From Roseateles oligotrophus (GTDB lineage: Bacteria > Pseudomonadota > Gammaproteobacteria > Burkholderiales > Burkholderiaceae_C), in assembly GCF_014204525.1 (NCBI RefSeq), contig NZ_JACHLP010000012.1:1-64000 (forward strand): 64,000 nt of DNA, given 5' to 3'. The translations under genes and the position numbers were made by a program. This document shows, piece by piece, positions 21,001 through 29,422 of the stretch; the stretch's first letter is position 1; every line of letters begins with the position of its first letter. The notes beneath the pieces are model-generated. The model did no database searches. It had not been told where the DNA came from and saw only the letters and a program-made list of their open reading frames with translations.

Positions 21001-21221
21001 GTGTTGGGGCCGCTATTGCCCACCAACACGTCGATCAGGCTGTCATTGGGCGCGGCCAGCGTGCTCCAAGCCAGGTCATTTTCCCAATTGCCCGTGCCGC
21101 CCAGCCAGACGGCTTCCAGGGCCTGGGCCGAGGGCTGGGCGAGCAGGGCGGCCGAGCCGACCAGGGCGATTTGAATGGCCCGTTGCAGGGGCGAGGGGCG
21201 GGCTGCGGTGTGTGCGTTCAT
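18051..21221 (-). CDS. PEP-CTERM surface protein with long tandem repeats
   Basis: This 1056-residue exported protein has a signal peptide at about 1-35 (ending SAQA). A beta-helix-like body follows, rich in Gly, Ser, Asn and Thr and built of near-identical repeats of 178 residues plus one of 161. The C-terminal sorting signal is VPEPSSWALLLAGLGLLAYV followed by GRRRLPTRA. PEP-CTERM proteins are processed by exosortase and exported to biofilm matrix or surface. Repeats contain motifs such as LTIAADHTVRG, YLGDGSGGIVNKG and GQTILSSSNSGYSGY, which recall autotransporter-type passenger helices. AGGAAA lies before the ATG. Exosortase genes are not in this window. Confidence 0.9.
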   Translation of the reverse strand: MNAHTAARPSPLQRAIQIALVGSAALLAQPSAQALEAVWLGGTGNWENDLAWSTLAAPNDSLIDVLVGNSGPNTPSLLTLASTRSIGRLTINSGDKLSIASGAALYLYGGVINNSGRLDLAGGSSGYATLYLGADTTFSGSGQTILSSSNSGYSGYLRNNGHTLTIAADHTVRGNGYLGDGSGGIVNKGLVMAEGSSPLYIQMGSSSGQTFDNSHGVVQIADGAALNLSGTLSGGSIRSQGLAKLGGGSFEATVLTGNFSSSGSTNIKNLTIANSFTVAGGTSLYTSGTITNQGSLNLTGGNSGYSYVYLGADTTLSGSGQTILSSSNSGYSGYLSNNGHTLTIASDHTVRGNGYLGDGSGGIVNKGLVMAEGSSPLYIQMGSSSGQTFDNSHGVVQIADGAALNLSGTLSGGSIRSQGLAKLGGGSFEAAVLTGNFSSSGYTNIKNLTIANSFTVAGGTSLYTSGTITNQGSLNLTGGNSGYSYVYLGADTTLSGSGQTILSSSNSGYSGYLSNNGHTLTIAADHTVRGNSYLGDGSGGIVNKGLVMAEGSSPLYIQMGSGSGQTFDNSHGVVQIADGAALNLSGILSGGRLEGTGSANLHGGSYQDLSLAGSLQVKSGNSATVSGAINNVGTLNLSGGNSGYSYVYLGADTTLSGSGQTILSSSNSGYSGYLSNNGHTLTIAADHTVRGAGYLGDGSGGIVNKGLVMAEGSSPLYIQVGSSSGRTFDNSHGVVQIADGAALNLSGTLSDGSIQGLGLAKLGGGSLEAAVLTGNFSSSGSINIKNLTIANSFTVASGTSLYTSGTITNQGSLNLTGGNSGYSYVYLGADTTLSGSGQTILSSSSSGYSGYIRNNGHMLTIAADHAVRGVGYLGDGSGTIVNQGLISADAGTLYVQGTQFDNSQGRLHIGSDAQMTVYSPLTLADPSLLAFDIAALSKPASPLQGLQAGSVHGRLNLSGNAVYDGQVKLDFSDYQAQLGDHFTLINTSGSFSGGFDSAWGVGNGLNYGLTIQYGAHDVSFTVSSISAVPEPSSWALLLAGLGLLAYVGRRRLPTRA
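18560..20870. repeat. five-copy tandem repeat (534-bp unit, one 483-bp variant)
   Basis: Equivalent marker sequences in the coding repeat occur at 18624, 19158, 19641, 20175 and 20709, giving periods of 534, 483, 534 and 534 bases. Long runs are identical between copies at DNA level. The shorter interval, around 19310-19460, replaces the usual linker with a different segment. The outermost copies are the most diverged. The outer boundaries given here are approximate. Confidence 0.85.
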
Positions 21222-21361
21222 TGCGATTTCCTGAGAGGGTGGGCTGAGGACGAATGGCTTGCTTGGGGCGGCGGGCTGCCGAGGTTCAATGGGCTTGAAG
21301 TTTTTGCGATCTTTGAGACGGGGGATGCGGCGCTGGCGCTGCGCGTGACAAGCCCCCGCAT

Positions 21362-22120
21362 TCAGGGGGTGGCCAGAGAGGTGTCGCCTGCCAGCTTGGC
21401 CTTGAGTTGCAGGTACAGGGCCGCGCTCTCGTTGCTGAGGAGGCGGCCTTGTTCGGCGCGCAAATGGCCCAGGCTGTGCTCAAAGGCCTGGCGCAGTTCC
21501 TGCTGGCGGCCGGCCCCCGTGAGGGCGCGCATCAGGCGGCGCAACACCGCCTCATCGCTGGGATGCAGGGTGTGCAAACGCTGGAGCAGCGCCAGCGCCT
21601 GCCCGAGTTCGCCCTTGGCTTCGCAGAGCGAGATCGCCCCTTGCAGCTGTTGGGTTTGTTCGGCCATCGCCTTGCTGCGCTGGATTTGAATCCAGTCATT
21701 CAGCCTGGGCTGTTGCTCGAAGCGCAGGCCCTGCAGGAATTCTGTTTCCTGGGCAGGGAGCCGCTCCCAGCAGGGCGAGGTCAGTTGCAACTCGGGGCTG
21801 GCGGACAGTCGTGTCTGCCCCTGGAGCAGGCGTTGGGCTGGCACTCGCCGATTCAGTCTGGTGATGCGTTGACGCAGATTGCTCAAGGCCATGCTGGCGC
21901 TTTGCTCCGGCCAAAACAAGTGGGCGATTTGGGTGCGATCTTGGGGGCCGTCGATCAAGAGCAGCGCCAGCAAGGCCGCATCCATGGGCCTGAGCTCAGC
22001 CTTGGCCGGGTAGGCATGCGCGGACCCGGCCGTCCACTCGAACAACTGGGCGGGACCGTAGACCTGCAATTCAAAACGAACTTTTGGCTTGGACGGCTCC
22101 GTGCTTGGGTTTGCCTTCAT
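21362..22120 (-). CDS. transcriptional regulator with BTAD domain (SARP-like)
   Basis: This 252-residue protein has a winged-helix-type N-terminal region (about 15-100), including AALLALLLIDGPQDRTQIAHLF and LSNLRQRITRLNRR (short extracts of one helix-rich stretch). A helical bacterial transcriptional activator domain (about 125-245) with TPR-like helices such as ALALLQRLHTLHPSDEAVLRR completes it. No receiver domain is present. It lies 140 bases upstream of the repeat PEP-CTERM gene on the same strand and probably controls it. It is divergent from puuD over a 190-bp gap. Confidence 0.75.
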   Translation of the reverse strand: MKANPSTEPSKPKVRFELQVYGPAQLFEWTAGSAHAYPAKAELRPMDAALLALLLIDGPQDRTQIAHLFWPEQSASMALSNLRQRITRLNRRVPAQRLLQGQTRLSASPELQLTSPCWERLPAQETEFLQGLRFEQQPRLNDWIQIQRSKAMAEQTQQLQGAISLCEAKGELGQALALLQRLHTLHPSDEAVLRRLMRALTGAGRQQELRQAFEHSLGHLRAEQGRLLSNESAALYLQLKAKLAGDTSLATP

Positions 22121-22310
22121 GCTGCTGTTTCCTCCGGGCTTGCTCGTTTGCTCTGAGGTAGACGAGTGGCCTGGGAATTTGTCAGGGCTTCGTCGCTACA
22201 CTGGCCGCCAGACAGACCGGGTCGCAGCGGCGTTGCAGGTGGACGCGACCGGAACCGTGGCTCACAGCGCCCGCTTTGTGGTGAGCCGCCCTTCACGGGA
22301 TCTTGTTTGA

Positions 22311-23522
22311 ATGGAAAGCTATCTGCTCGACTGGGCCAATCTGCTCTTGCGCTGGCTGCATGTGATCGTGGGCATTGCCTGGATAGGCGCTTCCTTCTAC
22401 TTCGTCTGGCTGGACAATCATTTGCACAGGCCCAGCGACCCGGCCCTGCAGGCCAAGGGCGTGGATGGCGAGTTATGGGCCGTGCACGGCGGCGGCTTCT
22501 ACAACCCGCAGAAGTACTTGGTGGCGCCCGGCCATCTGCCCCAGCAGCTGCACTGGTTTTACTGGGAGAGCTACTGGACCTGGATGAGCGGCTTCGCGCT
22601 CTTCGTCGTGCTCTATCTCTTCAATGCCAGCAGCTTTCTGATCGACAAACGGGTGCTGGACTGGCCGCCGGCCGCGGCGATCGCCACGGCGCTGGCTTTT
22701 CTGGCCGCCGGCTGGCTGGTCTATGACCAGATCTGCCGCCGCTTCGGCCATGACCGCAAGAGCGGCGCCATCGGTAATGACGGCCTGGTGCTGGGCCTGA
22801 TCGCCGTCTTCGTGGCCCTGGCGAGCTGGGCCGCCTGCCAGCTGTTTGCCGGGCGCGCGGCCTTTCTGATCATTGGCGCCATGCTGGCCACGATGATGAG
22901 CGCCAATGTCTTCTTCTGGATCATCCCGGGCCAGCGGGAGGTGATCGCCGATATGCGGGCCGGCCGCAAGCCCAGCCCCCTGCACGGCCAGCGCGGCAAG
23001 CAGCGCAGCGTGCACAACACCTATTTCGGCCTGCCGGTGCTGGTGGCCATGCTGAGCAACCATTACGGCATGTTGTACAGCGCGCGCTGGAACTGGGCCG
23101 TCTTGATCGCCCTGATGCTGGCCGGCGTCTTGATTCGCAGCTACTTCGTCAAGCGCCACAAAGGCCTCAATGCCTGGGGCCTGTTGCTGGCGGCGCTGGC
23201 CTTGCTGGCCGGCTTGATCGTGGCCCTGGCGCCCGCCAGCCGGGCGAGCCTGGCGGTGCAGGCCCCGGCCGCCCCGACCCTGGCCCAGGTGCAAGGCATC
23301 GTCGCCCAGCGCTGCCAGATCTGCCATAACGCCAGCTTGGCGCAGAAGAATATCCAGCTGCACACGCCGGCCCTGATCGAGCAGAACGCCCAGGCGCTGT
23401 ACCAGCAGGCGGTGCTGCTGAAGCTGATGCCGCTCAACAATGCCACCCAGATCACCGAGCAGGAGCGGGCGCTGCTGGGGCGCTGGTACGAGTCCCGGGA
23501 CGCTTCGAGCACGGAACGCTGA
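22311..23522 (+). CDS. puuD: urate oxidase/hydroxylase PuuD (membrane-bound, cytochrome c)
   Basis: This 403-residue integral membrane protein has about eight helices and starts LLLRWLHVIVGIAWIGASFY. A C-terminal cytochrome c domain has the haem site C335-Q-I-C338-H339. PuuD oxidises urate to 5-hydroxyisourate and passes electrons to its own haem c and the respiratory chain, in contrast to oxygen-using soluble uricases. The product is the substrate of UraH, encoded 14 kb to the left. Regulator genes flank it and no other purine gene is directly adjacent. The start has only a weak upstream ribosome-binding site. Confidence 0.93.
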   Translation: MESYLLDWANLLLRWLHVIVGIAWIGASFYFVWLDNHLHRPSDPALQAKGVDGELWAVHGGGFYNPQKYLVAPGHLPQQLHWFYWESYWTWMSGFALFVVLYLFNASSFLIDKRVLDWPPAAAIATALAFLAAGWLVYDQICRRFGHDRKSGAIGNDGLVLGLIAVFVALASWAACQLFAGRAAFLIIGAMLATMMSANVFFWIIPGQREVIADMRAGRKPSPLHGQRGKQRSVHNTYFGLPVLVAMLSNHYGMLYSARWNWAVLIALMLAGVLIRSYFVKRHKGLNAWGLLLAALALLAGLIVALAPASRASLAVQAPAAPTLAQVQGIVAQRCQICHNASLAQKNIQLHTPALIEQNAQALYQQAVLLKLMPLNNATQITEQERALLGRWYESRDASSTER

Positions 23523-23539
23523 GCGCCCTTCTTGGGCGC
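23523..23539. terminator. weak hairpin after puuD
   Basis: GCGCCC, a TTCTT loop and GGGCGC form a 6-bp GC-rich stem beginning immediately after the puuD stop. There is no T-run, so intrinsic termination is doubtful. Confidence 0.3.
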
Positions 23540-23656
23540 GCCCAAGCTTGGCATGCCGCAAACCGGCGTGAAAAGAGCGGACGCGGGTGGCGAGGCCGCG
23601 CCGCCGTTTGACTTCGCTCAAAGACGGTGCCGGGCAAAAGCCTGAAAGTCGCCTCC

Positions 23657-24469
23657 ATGCAGCGACTTCCGGACCACCCCGCCGTGGAAACTACCACCCT
23701 CAAGGCCAGCCCCAACCCGCCCGAGCCCAAGCTCGCCAGCCGGGCTTTGCTTCGTTCCGCTGAGAGCCTGGCCAGCAGGCGCTCCCTGCCCATCGCCGAC
23801 TTGCGGGTCAGCGCCGAGCAATGGGCCGCGCTGATGGGCGAGCCCGGGTTGAGCCCGGATGAGCTGCAGGCCCTGGAGGCCTTGGGCCGCTGCCGCCGGG
23901 TGGCGCCGGGCGAGCCGGTGTTCCAGAAAACCCAGGCGGCCGAGCATCTGGTGGCCGTGCTGGACGGCGTGGTGGGCCTGGGCAGCATGGCGGCCGAGCG
24001 GCAATTCCATCTGGAGCGCAGCGTGCACGGCCCGGCCTGGCTGGACCTCAGCAGCGCCTGGATGGGGGCGGGCCACGGGCAGGACGCGCAGGCCATGAGC
24101 CCGGCCGCTTTGCTGGAGCTCCCGCTCAGCGGCCTGCGCCCCTTGCTGCAGCGCTTTCCCGCGCTGAACGAGCGCCTGCTGATGGCCCTGGCCCAGACGG
24201 TGCAAAAGCTCACCGGCGCCACCCATGATTTGATGGCCAAGGACGCGCAAAAACGCCTGATCACCTGGCTGCTGTCGCGCGCCGCCGCCCCCGACGGCGA
24301 TGTGGCCCTGCGCGAACGCAAGCGCGAGCTGGCGGCCCAGCTGGCCATCACGCCCGAGACCCTGTCCCGCCTCCTGCGCCAGCTGATGAGCGCCGGCCTG
24401 ATCGAGGTGCGCGGCTATTCCATCAAGCTGCTGAACCCGGTGGCGCTGCGTGCCCTGATGCAGGCTTGA
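23657..24469 (+). CDS. Crp/Fnr family transcriptional regulator
   Basis: This 270-residue protein has a cyclic-nucleotide-binding-like beta-roll at about 75-170, a long dimer helix and a C-terminal HTH_Crp domain at about 200-265 (RKRELAAQLAITPETLSRLL). No Cys cluster for a 4Fe-4S centre is present in the N-terminal region, so it is unlikely to be an Fnr-type oxygen sensor. ATG at 23627 would add ten residues. The place directly after puuD suggests control of urate or nitrogen metabolism, but this is inference only. Confidence 0.82.
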   Translation: MQRLPDHPAVETTTLKASPNPPEPKLASRALLRSAESLASRRSLPIADLRVSAEQWAALMGEPGLSPDELQALEALGRCRRVAPGEPVFQKTQAAEHLVAVLDGVVGLGSMAAERQFHLERSVHGPAWLDLSSAWMGAGHGQDAQAMSPAALLELPLSGLRPLLQRFPALNERLLMALAQTVQKLTGATHDLMAKDAQKRLITWLLSRAAAPDGDVALRERKRELAAQLAITPETLSRLLRQLMSAGLIEVRGYSIKLLNPVALRALMQA

Positions 24470-24609
24470 AGCTCGGAGTGGGGGGGGATTCCCCGTTATT
24501 TGTGCGTGGCGTTGGCGGCTTGCCAACCGTAGACTGCTTTCGAGCTTGTGGCCATTCCGGCCCGGGCCGCACCGCTTGCCGGTGACCCCCATGCTTGAGG
24601 AGCCATGCC

Positions 24610-25440
24610 GTGAGTCTTGCCGCCGAGAAGTTTTTCCAGAACAGTGCCGCCATCCCCACCATGCCCGAGGTGGCGAATCGCCTGATTCGCAGCTTCGACG
24701 ATGAGAACGTCAGCCTGGGCGCAATTGCCGATCTGATCGGCAAGGACTCGGGCCTCTCGGCCAAGGTCTTGCGCCTGGCCAATTCGGCCCGCTACAGCCC
24801 CTCGCACCAGATCGCCAGCCTGCAGGACGCCGCCGCCGCCCTGGGCCTGGAGACCTTGCGCAATCTCTCGCTGGCGGCCTGCTTGTCGGGGGCTTTTCCC
24901 AATGTCAAAGGCCTGGACCGCGCGGCTTTCTGGCGCCACAGCATCGCCACCGCGGCCTATGCCCGCATCCTGGGCAAGATGGTGCGTCTGGATGCCGACA
25001 CCGCCTACCTCTCCGGCCTGATGCTGCGCACCGGCCAGATCCTGATGGCCCTGGCCGAACCCGCCCTGGTCGGCGAGGTGGAGACCCTGGCGGTGGAGCC
25101 GGGCAGTCGCTACTCGCTGGAGCAGCATCGCTTTGCCTGCAGCCATGCCGATGTGACGGCCTCGCTGGCCTCGCACTGGCATTTCCCGGCGCAGATGGTG
25201 CAGGCCTTCACGGACGCCAATGCGCCGATGGACAGCCGCCCCTTCTCCCTGATGGCCGCCGTGCTGCATATGGCCGAGGTGCTGGCCGACGCGGCGCAGC
25301 AGCATGACCAGCCGGTGGCGGCCTTGAACGCCGCCGTGCCCGAGCTGGTGGAGCATCTGCATCTGGACCTGGACTTTCTGGAAGCCAAGCTGCAGGCCGC
25401 CGGTGATGTGGCCAGCGATGTAGAGCAATTGCTGCACTGA
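24610..25440 (+). CDS. HDOD domain protein
   Basis: This 276-residue protein carries an HDOD domain over most of its length. It has the family features IPTMPEVANRLIRSFDDE, LGAIADLIGKDSGLSAKVLRLANSA (key part KDSGLSAKVLRLANSA) and WRHSIATAAYARIL. HDOD proteins are HD-related but usually non-catalytic and act in signalling. The start is GTG at 24610, seven bases after GAGGAG; a TTG five codons upstream is the alternative. The gene lies alone between the Crp/Fnr gene and the repeat-rich gap, so no partner can be named. Confidence 0.85.
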   Translation: MSLAAEKFFQNSAAIPTMPEVANRLIRSFDDENVSLGAIADLIGKDSGLSAKVLRLANSARYSPSHQIASLQDAAAALGLETLRNLSLAACLSGAFPNVKGLDRAAFWRHSIATAAYARILGKMVRLDADTAYLSGLMLRTGQILMALAEPALVGEVETLAVEPGSRYSLEQHRFACSHADVTASLASHWHFPAQMVQAFTDANAPMDSRPFSLMAAVLHMAEVLADAAQQHDQPVAALNAAVPELVEHLHLDLDFLEAKLQAAGDVASDVEQLLH

Positions 25441-25444
25441 GCCC

Positions 25445-25603
25445 GGACACAAGGCCCGGAAGGGGCTTGTGCCTCGGCCAGAGGCCTCGGCCTTCGCCAG
25501 GCAGTCACAGTCCACAGGACTGTGACTGTCCGGGCTCAGCCTGGCGAAGGCCCAGGCGCGATACAAGCGCATGGGCTGAGCGTGGACACAAGGCCCGGAA
25601 GGG
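25445..25603. repeat. intergenic repeat element: 20-bp direct repeats around two nested hairpins
   Basis: A 20-bp direct repeat (GGACACAAGGCCCGGAAGGG) occurs at 25445-25464 and 25584-25603. Between them a 14-bp inverted repeat (25489-25502 with 25539-25552, GGCCTTCGCCAGGC) encloses a 12-bp stem with a three-base loop (25502-25513 with 25517-25528, CAGTCACAGTCC). The element fills most of the gap between the HDOD gene and the DUF3857 gene. It could be a transposable palindromic unit, a terminator region or a structured RNA; no coding content is seen. Confidence 0.6.
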
Positions 25604-25691
25604 CTCAGTCTGGGCTGAGGTTTTCCGGCCACAGCGCGGCCGCCTGCGTACCGCACAATCGCGCCATCAACCCAAGCGGGAGGGTGTGCTG

Positions 25692-28604
25692 ATGCTGCGA
25701 AGCTTTGATTGGCGCAAGTCGCTGCGGGTGGCGGGGCTGCCACTGTTATTGCTGCTGCTGGCTGGCGGCCCGGCCTGGGCGCAGGACCCGGCCAAGCCGG
25801 TCGGCAAACTCAGCAAGCCCAAGGACGCTCCCTATCCCGCCGTGGCGGCCGGCGCCGGCTATCGCTTCGCCCCGTTGCCGGCCTGGGTCAAGCCGGTGCC
25901 GGCGGCGGGGAATATTCCCGGCCCGGCGAACGCGCCCGCGGCCACCGGCGGCGCCCGGGCCCGGCGCGACCGCCTGGTCGATGTGCAGATCCAGCTGCAG
26001 GCCAAGGACAGCCACAGCTTTTTCCGCCTGCACACCCAGGCGCTGGACAACTCCACCTTGCGCGAGGTCTCGGAGCCGCAGATCAGCTTCAACCCGGCCT
26101 ACCAGACCCTGGTCATCCACAGCGCCAGCCTGCTGCGCGAGGGCCAGCGCCTGGACCGGCTGAAGAGCGCTCGCATCGAGATCCTGCGGCGCGAGCAGCA
26201 GTTGGAGCAGCAGCTGATCGACGGCGTGCGCACCGCCCTGGTCGTGTTGAGCGATGTGCGCGTGGGCGATGTGGTGGAGCTGGCCTACACGGTGGAGGGC
26301 GAGAACCCGATCTACGGTCATCGCTTCGCAACGCTTTTGCAATTGGCGGCCGACACGCCCATCGATCGGCTGCATCTGCGCGTGACCGCCCCGCCGGGCC
26401 GCAAGCTCTACAGCCGCGGCATCGGCGCGGAGCTGCAGCCCGAGCGCCTGGAGGAGGGCGGCCAACAGGTCTTGCGCGTGCTGCGCGAGCAGGTGGCGCC
26501 GGTGCTGGCCGAGGTCGGCACGCCGCCCTGGTTCAAGGTCTACCCGGCCCTGCAGATCAGCGAATACGCCAGCTGGGCCGAGCTGGACCAATGGGCGCAG
26601 GCCCTGTTCACGCCCGAGCCCGGCGGCACGCCGGCCACGGCCCAGATTGTCGAGCAGGTGGCGGCCCTGCGCGCCCTGGGCCTGCCGCCCGAGCCGACGG
26701 TGGCGGCCGCGCTGCGCTTTGTGCAGGACGAGGTGCGTTACTTCTCGGCCAGCCTGGGCGAGAGCTCGCACCGCCCCAAGCCCGCCTCGCGCACCCTGGC
26801 CGAACGCCTGGGCGACTGCAAGGACAAGGTCATGCTGCTCAATGCCTTGCTCGGCGGCCTGGGTTTCGAGGCGCGGCCCACCCTGGTCTCGATGGCGCGC
26901 AACCGCGGCCTGGCCAATTACCTGCCGGCGCATGACCAGTTCGACCATGTGATCAGCCGGGTGCAGGTGGGCGAGCAGGTCTATTTCCTCGACCCCACCA
27001 TCGCCAACCAGGGGCTAACCCTGCAATCACGCGGCTACTATCCCTACGGCCTGGGTCTGGTGGTGGGCGGGGCCAGGCCGGGCGGCGAGGTCGCCCTGCA
27101 AAGCGTGATGCCGCCCAGCTTTGCCGAAGACAGCCTGAGCTATCGCCAGGACTGGGATCTGCACGATTTGCAGCAGGCGCCGCAGCTCAAGACGGCGCTG
27201 ATCGCCCGCGGCCTGGCCGCCGAGCGCTGGCGAGCCGGCTTCGCCAATGCCGGCGTGGATCGCATCGCCCAGGCCCTGGCCGGCGCCTATCTGCGCCAGC
27301 TGCCCGGCTTGCAGGCGCTGGGCCAGCCCGAGCTGCTGGACGATCGCCAGAGCAATCAGCTGGAGCTGCGCATGAACTTCCAGAACCCTGGCCTGGGCAG
27401 TTATTCCCGCGGTGGCCTGGAGCTGGACCTGCCCGCCGCCGAGCTGGCCGATCTGTTGCTGCTGCCGCCCGAGGCCCAGCGCCGCATGCCTTTCATGCTG
27501 GCGCAGACCCAGACGGTGGAGCGGCAGCTGGTCTTGAAGGCACCGCGCGCCTTTGTCGGCCAGCCGCCGCCGCTGCAGCAGGTGGGCGACAAGCATTTCA
27601 GGCTCAGCAGCCGTGTGGAGCTGCAAGAGCACAAGATCAGCATCAGCGCCAAGTTCGAACGCCGCAGCGACGAGGTGTTGCCGGCCGATCTGGAGGCCTT
27701 TCGCGAACGGGTGGCCAAGGCCAGGCAGATCGTCGGCAATCGCCTGCGCCTGAACCTGCTCGACAGCAAGGCCTTGCAAGGCCAGTTCGCCGACAGCGAG
27801 CGCTGGCTGGCCAAGTTCCGCAAAGGCCAGCCCGATGCGCTGTTCCAGATCCTGCAGCAAAACGAGATCAGCCGCGTCGCGGCCGGCTCGGTGCTGCCTA
27901 AGCTCGACCCCAAGAGCCGCTGGGCCGCCCAGCTGCGGGTGGAGCGGGCGCAGGCCAATAACCATCTGGGCTATTTCGAGCATGCCTTGAACGATGCCCA
28001 GGCCGCCATCGACTCCCCCGCCGTCGGCCCGAACGAGCTGGGCGGCGCCTGGGAGGCGCGCGGCGTGGCCCTGGTCGGTCTGGGGCGGCCGGAGCAGGCC
28101 TTGCAAGCCTTCCAGACCCGCGCCGGCCTGCCCGATGCCGGCAGCGCGGGCAATTGGCTGGCCAGCACCCACTATCTGCTGGGCGACTATGCCCTGGCCG
28201 AGCAGGCCCTGCGCCAGAGCCTGGGCAATAGCAATGGTGCCGAGCGCGAGTTCAGCCTGCTGTGGCTTTACTTTGCCGCCGAGCAGCAGGGCGGTGGCAA
28301 GGGCCGCGCCGCCATCGCGCCCGAGCTGGCCTCGGTGGACGCGGGCAAATGGCCCGGTGCCATGCTGCATTACCTGAGCGGCAGCCTGGACCGGGACGCC
28401 TTGCTGCGCCTGGCGCGTGAACGGCCGGACCAGGAGCGCCTGCGCCTGGCCGAGGCCTATTTCTACATCGGCCAGCAGCTGGCGGCCCAGGGCCGGCGCG
28501 CCGAGGCTAAACCCTGGTTTGAGCGCACCCTGGACACCCAGGCCCTGCCTTACCGCGAGTTCACGCTGGCGCAGTGGGAGTTGAGGCGCGGCGCCACCCC
28601 CTAA
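25692..28604 (+). CDS. exported DUF3857 / transglutaminase-like / TPR protein
   Basis: The protein has 970 residues. A signal peptide (about 1-29, ending AWA) is followed by a DUF3857 domain (about 60-250). A transglutaminase-like core has an intact-looking catalytic triad of C376 (GDCKDK), H419 (FDHVI) and D434 (FLDPT). A C-terminal TPR region (about 730-960) contains paired helices such as NNHLGYFEHALNDAQAAID. Such proteins are periplasmic and may act in surface polymer or protein cross-linking or hydrolysis; the exact reaction is unknown. The ATG start at 25692 follows GGGAGGG. Confidence 0.85.
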   Translation: MLRSFDWRKSLRVAGLPLLLLLLAGGPAWAQDPAKPVGKLSKPKDAPYPAVAAGAGYRFAPLPAWVKPVPAAGNIPGPANAPAATGGARARRDRLVDVQIQLQAKDSHSFFRLHTQALDNSTLREVSEPQISFNPAYQTLVIHSASLLREGQRLDRLKSARIEILRREQQLEQQLIDGVRTALVVLSDVRVGDVVELAYTVEGENPIYGHRFATLLQLAADTPIDRLHLRVTAPPGRKLYSRGIGAELQPERLEEGGQQVLRVLREQVAPVLAEVGTPPWFKVYPALQISEYASWAELDQWAQALFTPEPGGTPATAQIVEQVAALRALGLPPEPTVAAALRFVQDEVRYFSASLGESSHRPKPASRTLAERLGDCKDKVMLLNALLGGLGFEARPTLVSMARNRGLANYLPAHDQFDHVISRVQVGEQVYFLDPTIANQGLTLQSRGYYPYGLGLVVGGARPGGEVALQSVMPPSFAEDSLSYRQDWDLHDLQQAPQLKTALIARGLAAERWRAGFANAGVDRIAQALAGAYLRQLPGLQALGQPELLDDRQSNQLELRMNFQNPGLGSYSRGGLELDLPAAELADLLLLPPEAQRRMPFMLAQTQTVERQLVLKAPRAFVGQPPPLQQVGDKHFRLSSRVELQEHKISISAKFERRSDEVLPADLEAFRERVAKARQIVGNRLRLNLLDSKALQGQFADSERWLAKFRKGQPDALFQILQQNEISRVAAGSVLPKLDPKSRWAAQLRVERAQANNHLGYFEHALNDAQAAIDSPAVGPNELGGAWEARGVALVGLGRPEQALQAFQTRAGLPDAGSAGNWLASTHYLLGDYALAEQALRQSLGNSNGAEREFSLLWLYFAAEQQGGGKGRAAIAPELASVDAGKWPGAMLHYLSGSLDRDALLRLARERPDQERLRLAEAYFYIGQQLAAQGRRAEAKPWFERTLDTQALPYREFTLAQWELRRGATP

Positions 28605-28742
28605 TTTGCAGGGGGCATCCGCCACTTCCGCCTGCCCATCAGGGGAAACCGGGGTGTCTGTTTTGACGATCGCGGCAATACTTCACGCGAACCGGGCGCT
28701 CATCGGCGCTTTTCCCTTGACCTTGACCGAGGAGTGTTTTGC

Positions 28743-29315
28743 GTGAACAAGCGTTTGAAAACCATCGCGGCCCTGCTGCTGAGCGCGGCCGCCGGCCTGT
28801 CGCAGGCGGCGCAGTACGACTTTGCGGGCGGCCTGTCCTTTGACAATAGCGTGGCCAGGATCCAGTTCAGCGTCAGCAGCGCCGTTGCCGACTTCAAGTT
28901 CTGGACCGACTCCTTCAATAGCGGCACGAATTTCGACCCGGTGATCCAGCTCTGGTCCATGAGCAGCCCCACGAGCGGCGTGCTGCTGGGTGAGAACGAC
29001 GACTTCAGCGGCCCCGCCATGGCCGGCCAAAGCAGCGCCGACGCCACGCTGCGCCTGGCCAGCCTGACGGCCGGCAACTATCTGCTGACCATCGTGGCCA
29101 GTCCCAATTTCGCCAATTCCGCCTCCTATGCCGATGGCTTCGCCCTGGACGGCGCCACACCCGGCGCCCTGCAAGGTCTGCCGGGCTACACGGCCCATAT
29201 CAGCGCCGATGGCAATGGCCTCAATGTGACGGCCGTGCCCGAGCCCGGCACCTGGGCCCTGATGCTGATGGGCGCGGCCGGCCTGGCCCTGAGCCAGCGC
29301 AAGCGCAAGGCCTGA
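28743..29315 (+). CDS. PEP-CTERM protein with DVUA0089-type domain
   Basis: This is a 190-residue exported protein. The GTG start at 28743 is chosen because GAGGAG lies eight bases upstream. The signal peptide ends near LSQAA, and a beta-rich body contains FWTDSFNSGTNFDPVIQLW. The C-terminal PEP-CTERM signal reads VPEPGTWALMLMGAAGLAL followed by a basic tail. The body pattern, a beta-sandwich like the pre-peptidase C-terminal domain, fits the DVUA0089 family. It is followed on the same strand by an S8 peptidase gene after 107 bases. Confidence 0.88.
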   Translation: MNKRLKTIAALLLSAAAGLSQAAQYDFAGGLSFDNSVARIQFSVSSAVADFKFWTDSFNSGTNFDPVIQLWSMSSPTSGVLLGENDDFSGPAMAGQSSADATLRLASLTAGNYLLTIVASPNFANSASYADGFALDGATPGALQGLPGYTAHISADGNGLNVTAVPEPGTWALMLMGAAGLALSQRKRKA

Positions 29316-29422
29316 GGGCCCGGGCCGGACGGCCCGCTGTCCTCTGCTGTACCCCGATGAATCTCGCTGCATCCAGGCTTCCCGGCCTTGATGCGCCCGA
29401 TGTTTTCTGCAAGGAATGAGCG

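Noticed and set aside
22121-22310. possible short gene between the BTAD regulator and puuD
   Set aside because: Open frames are short and lack start signals; the gap is better read as a divergent promoter region.
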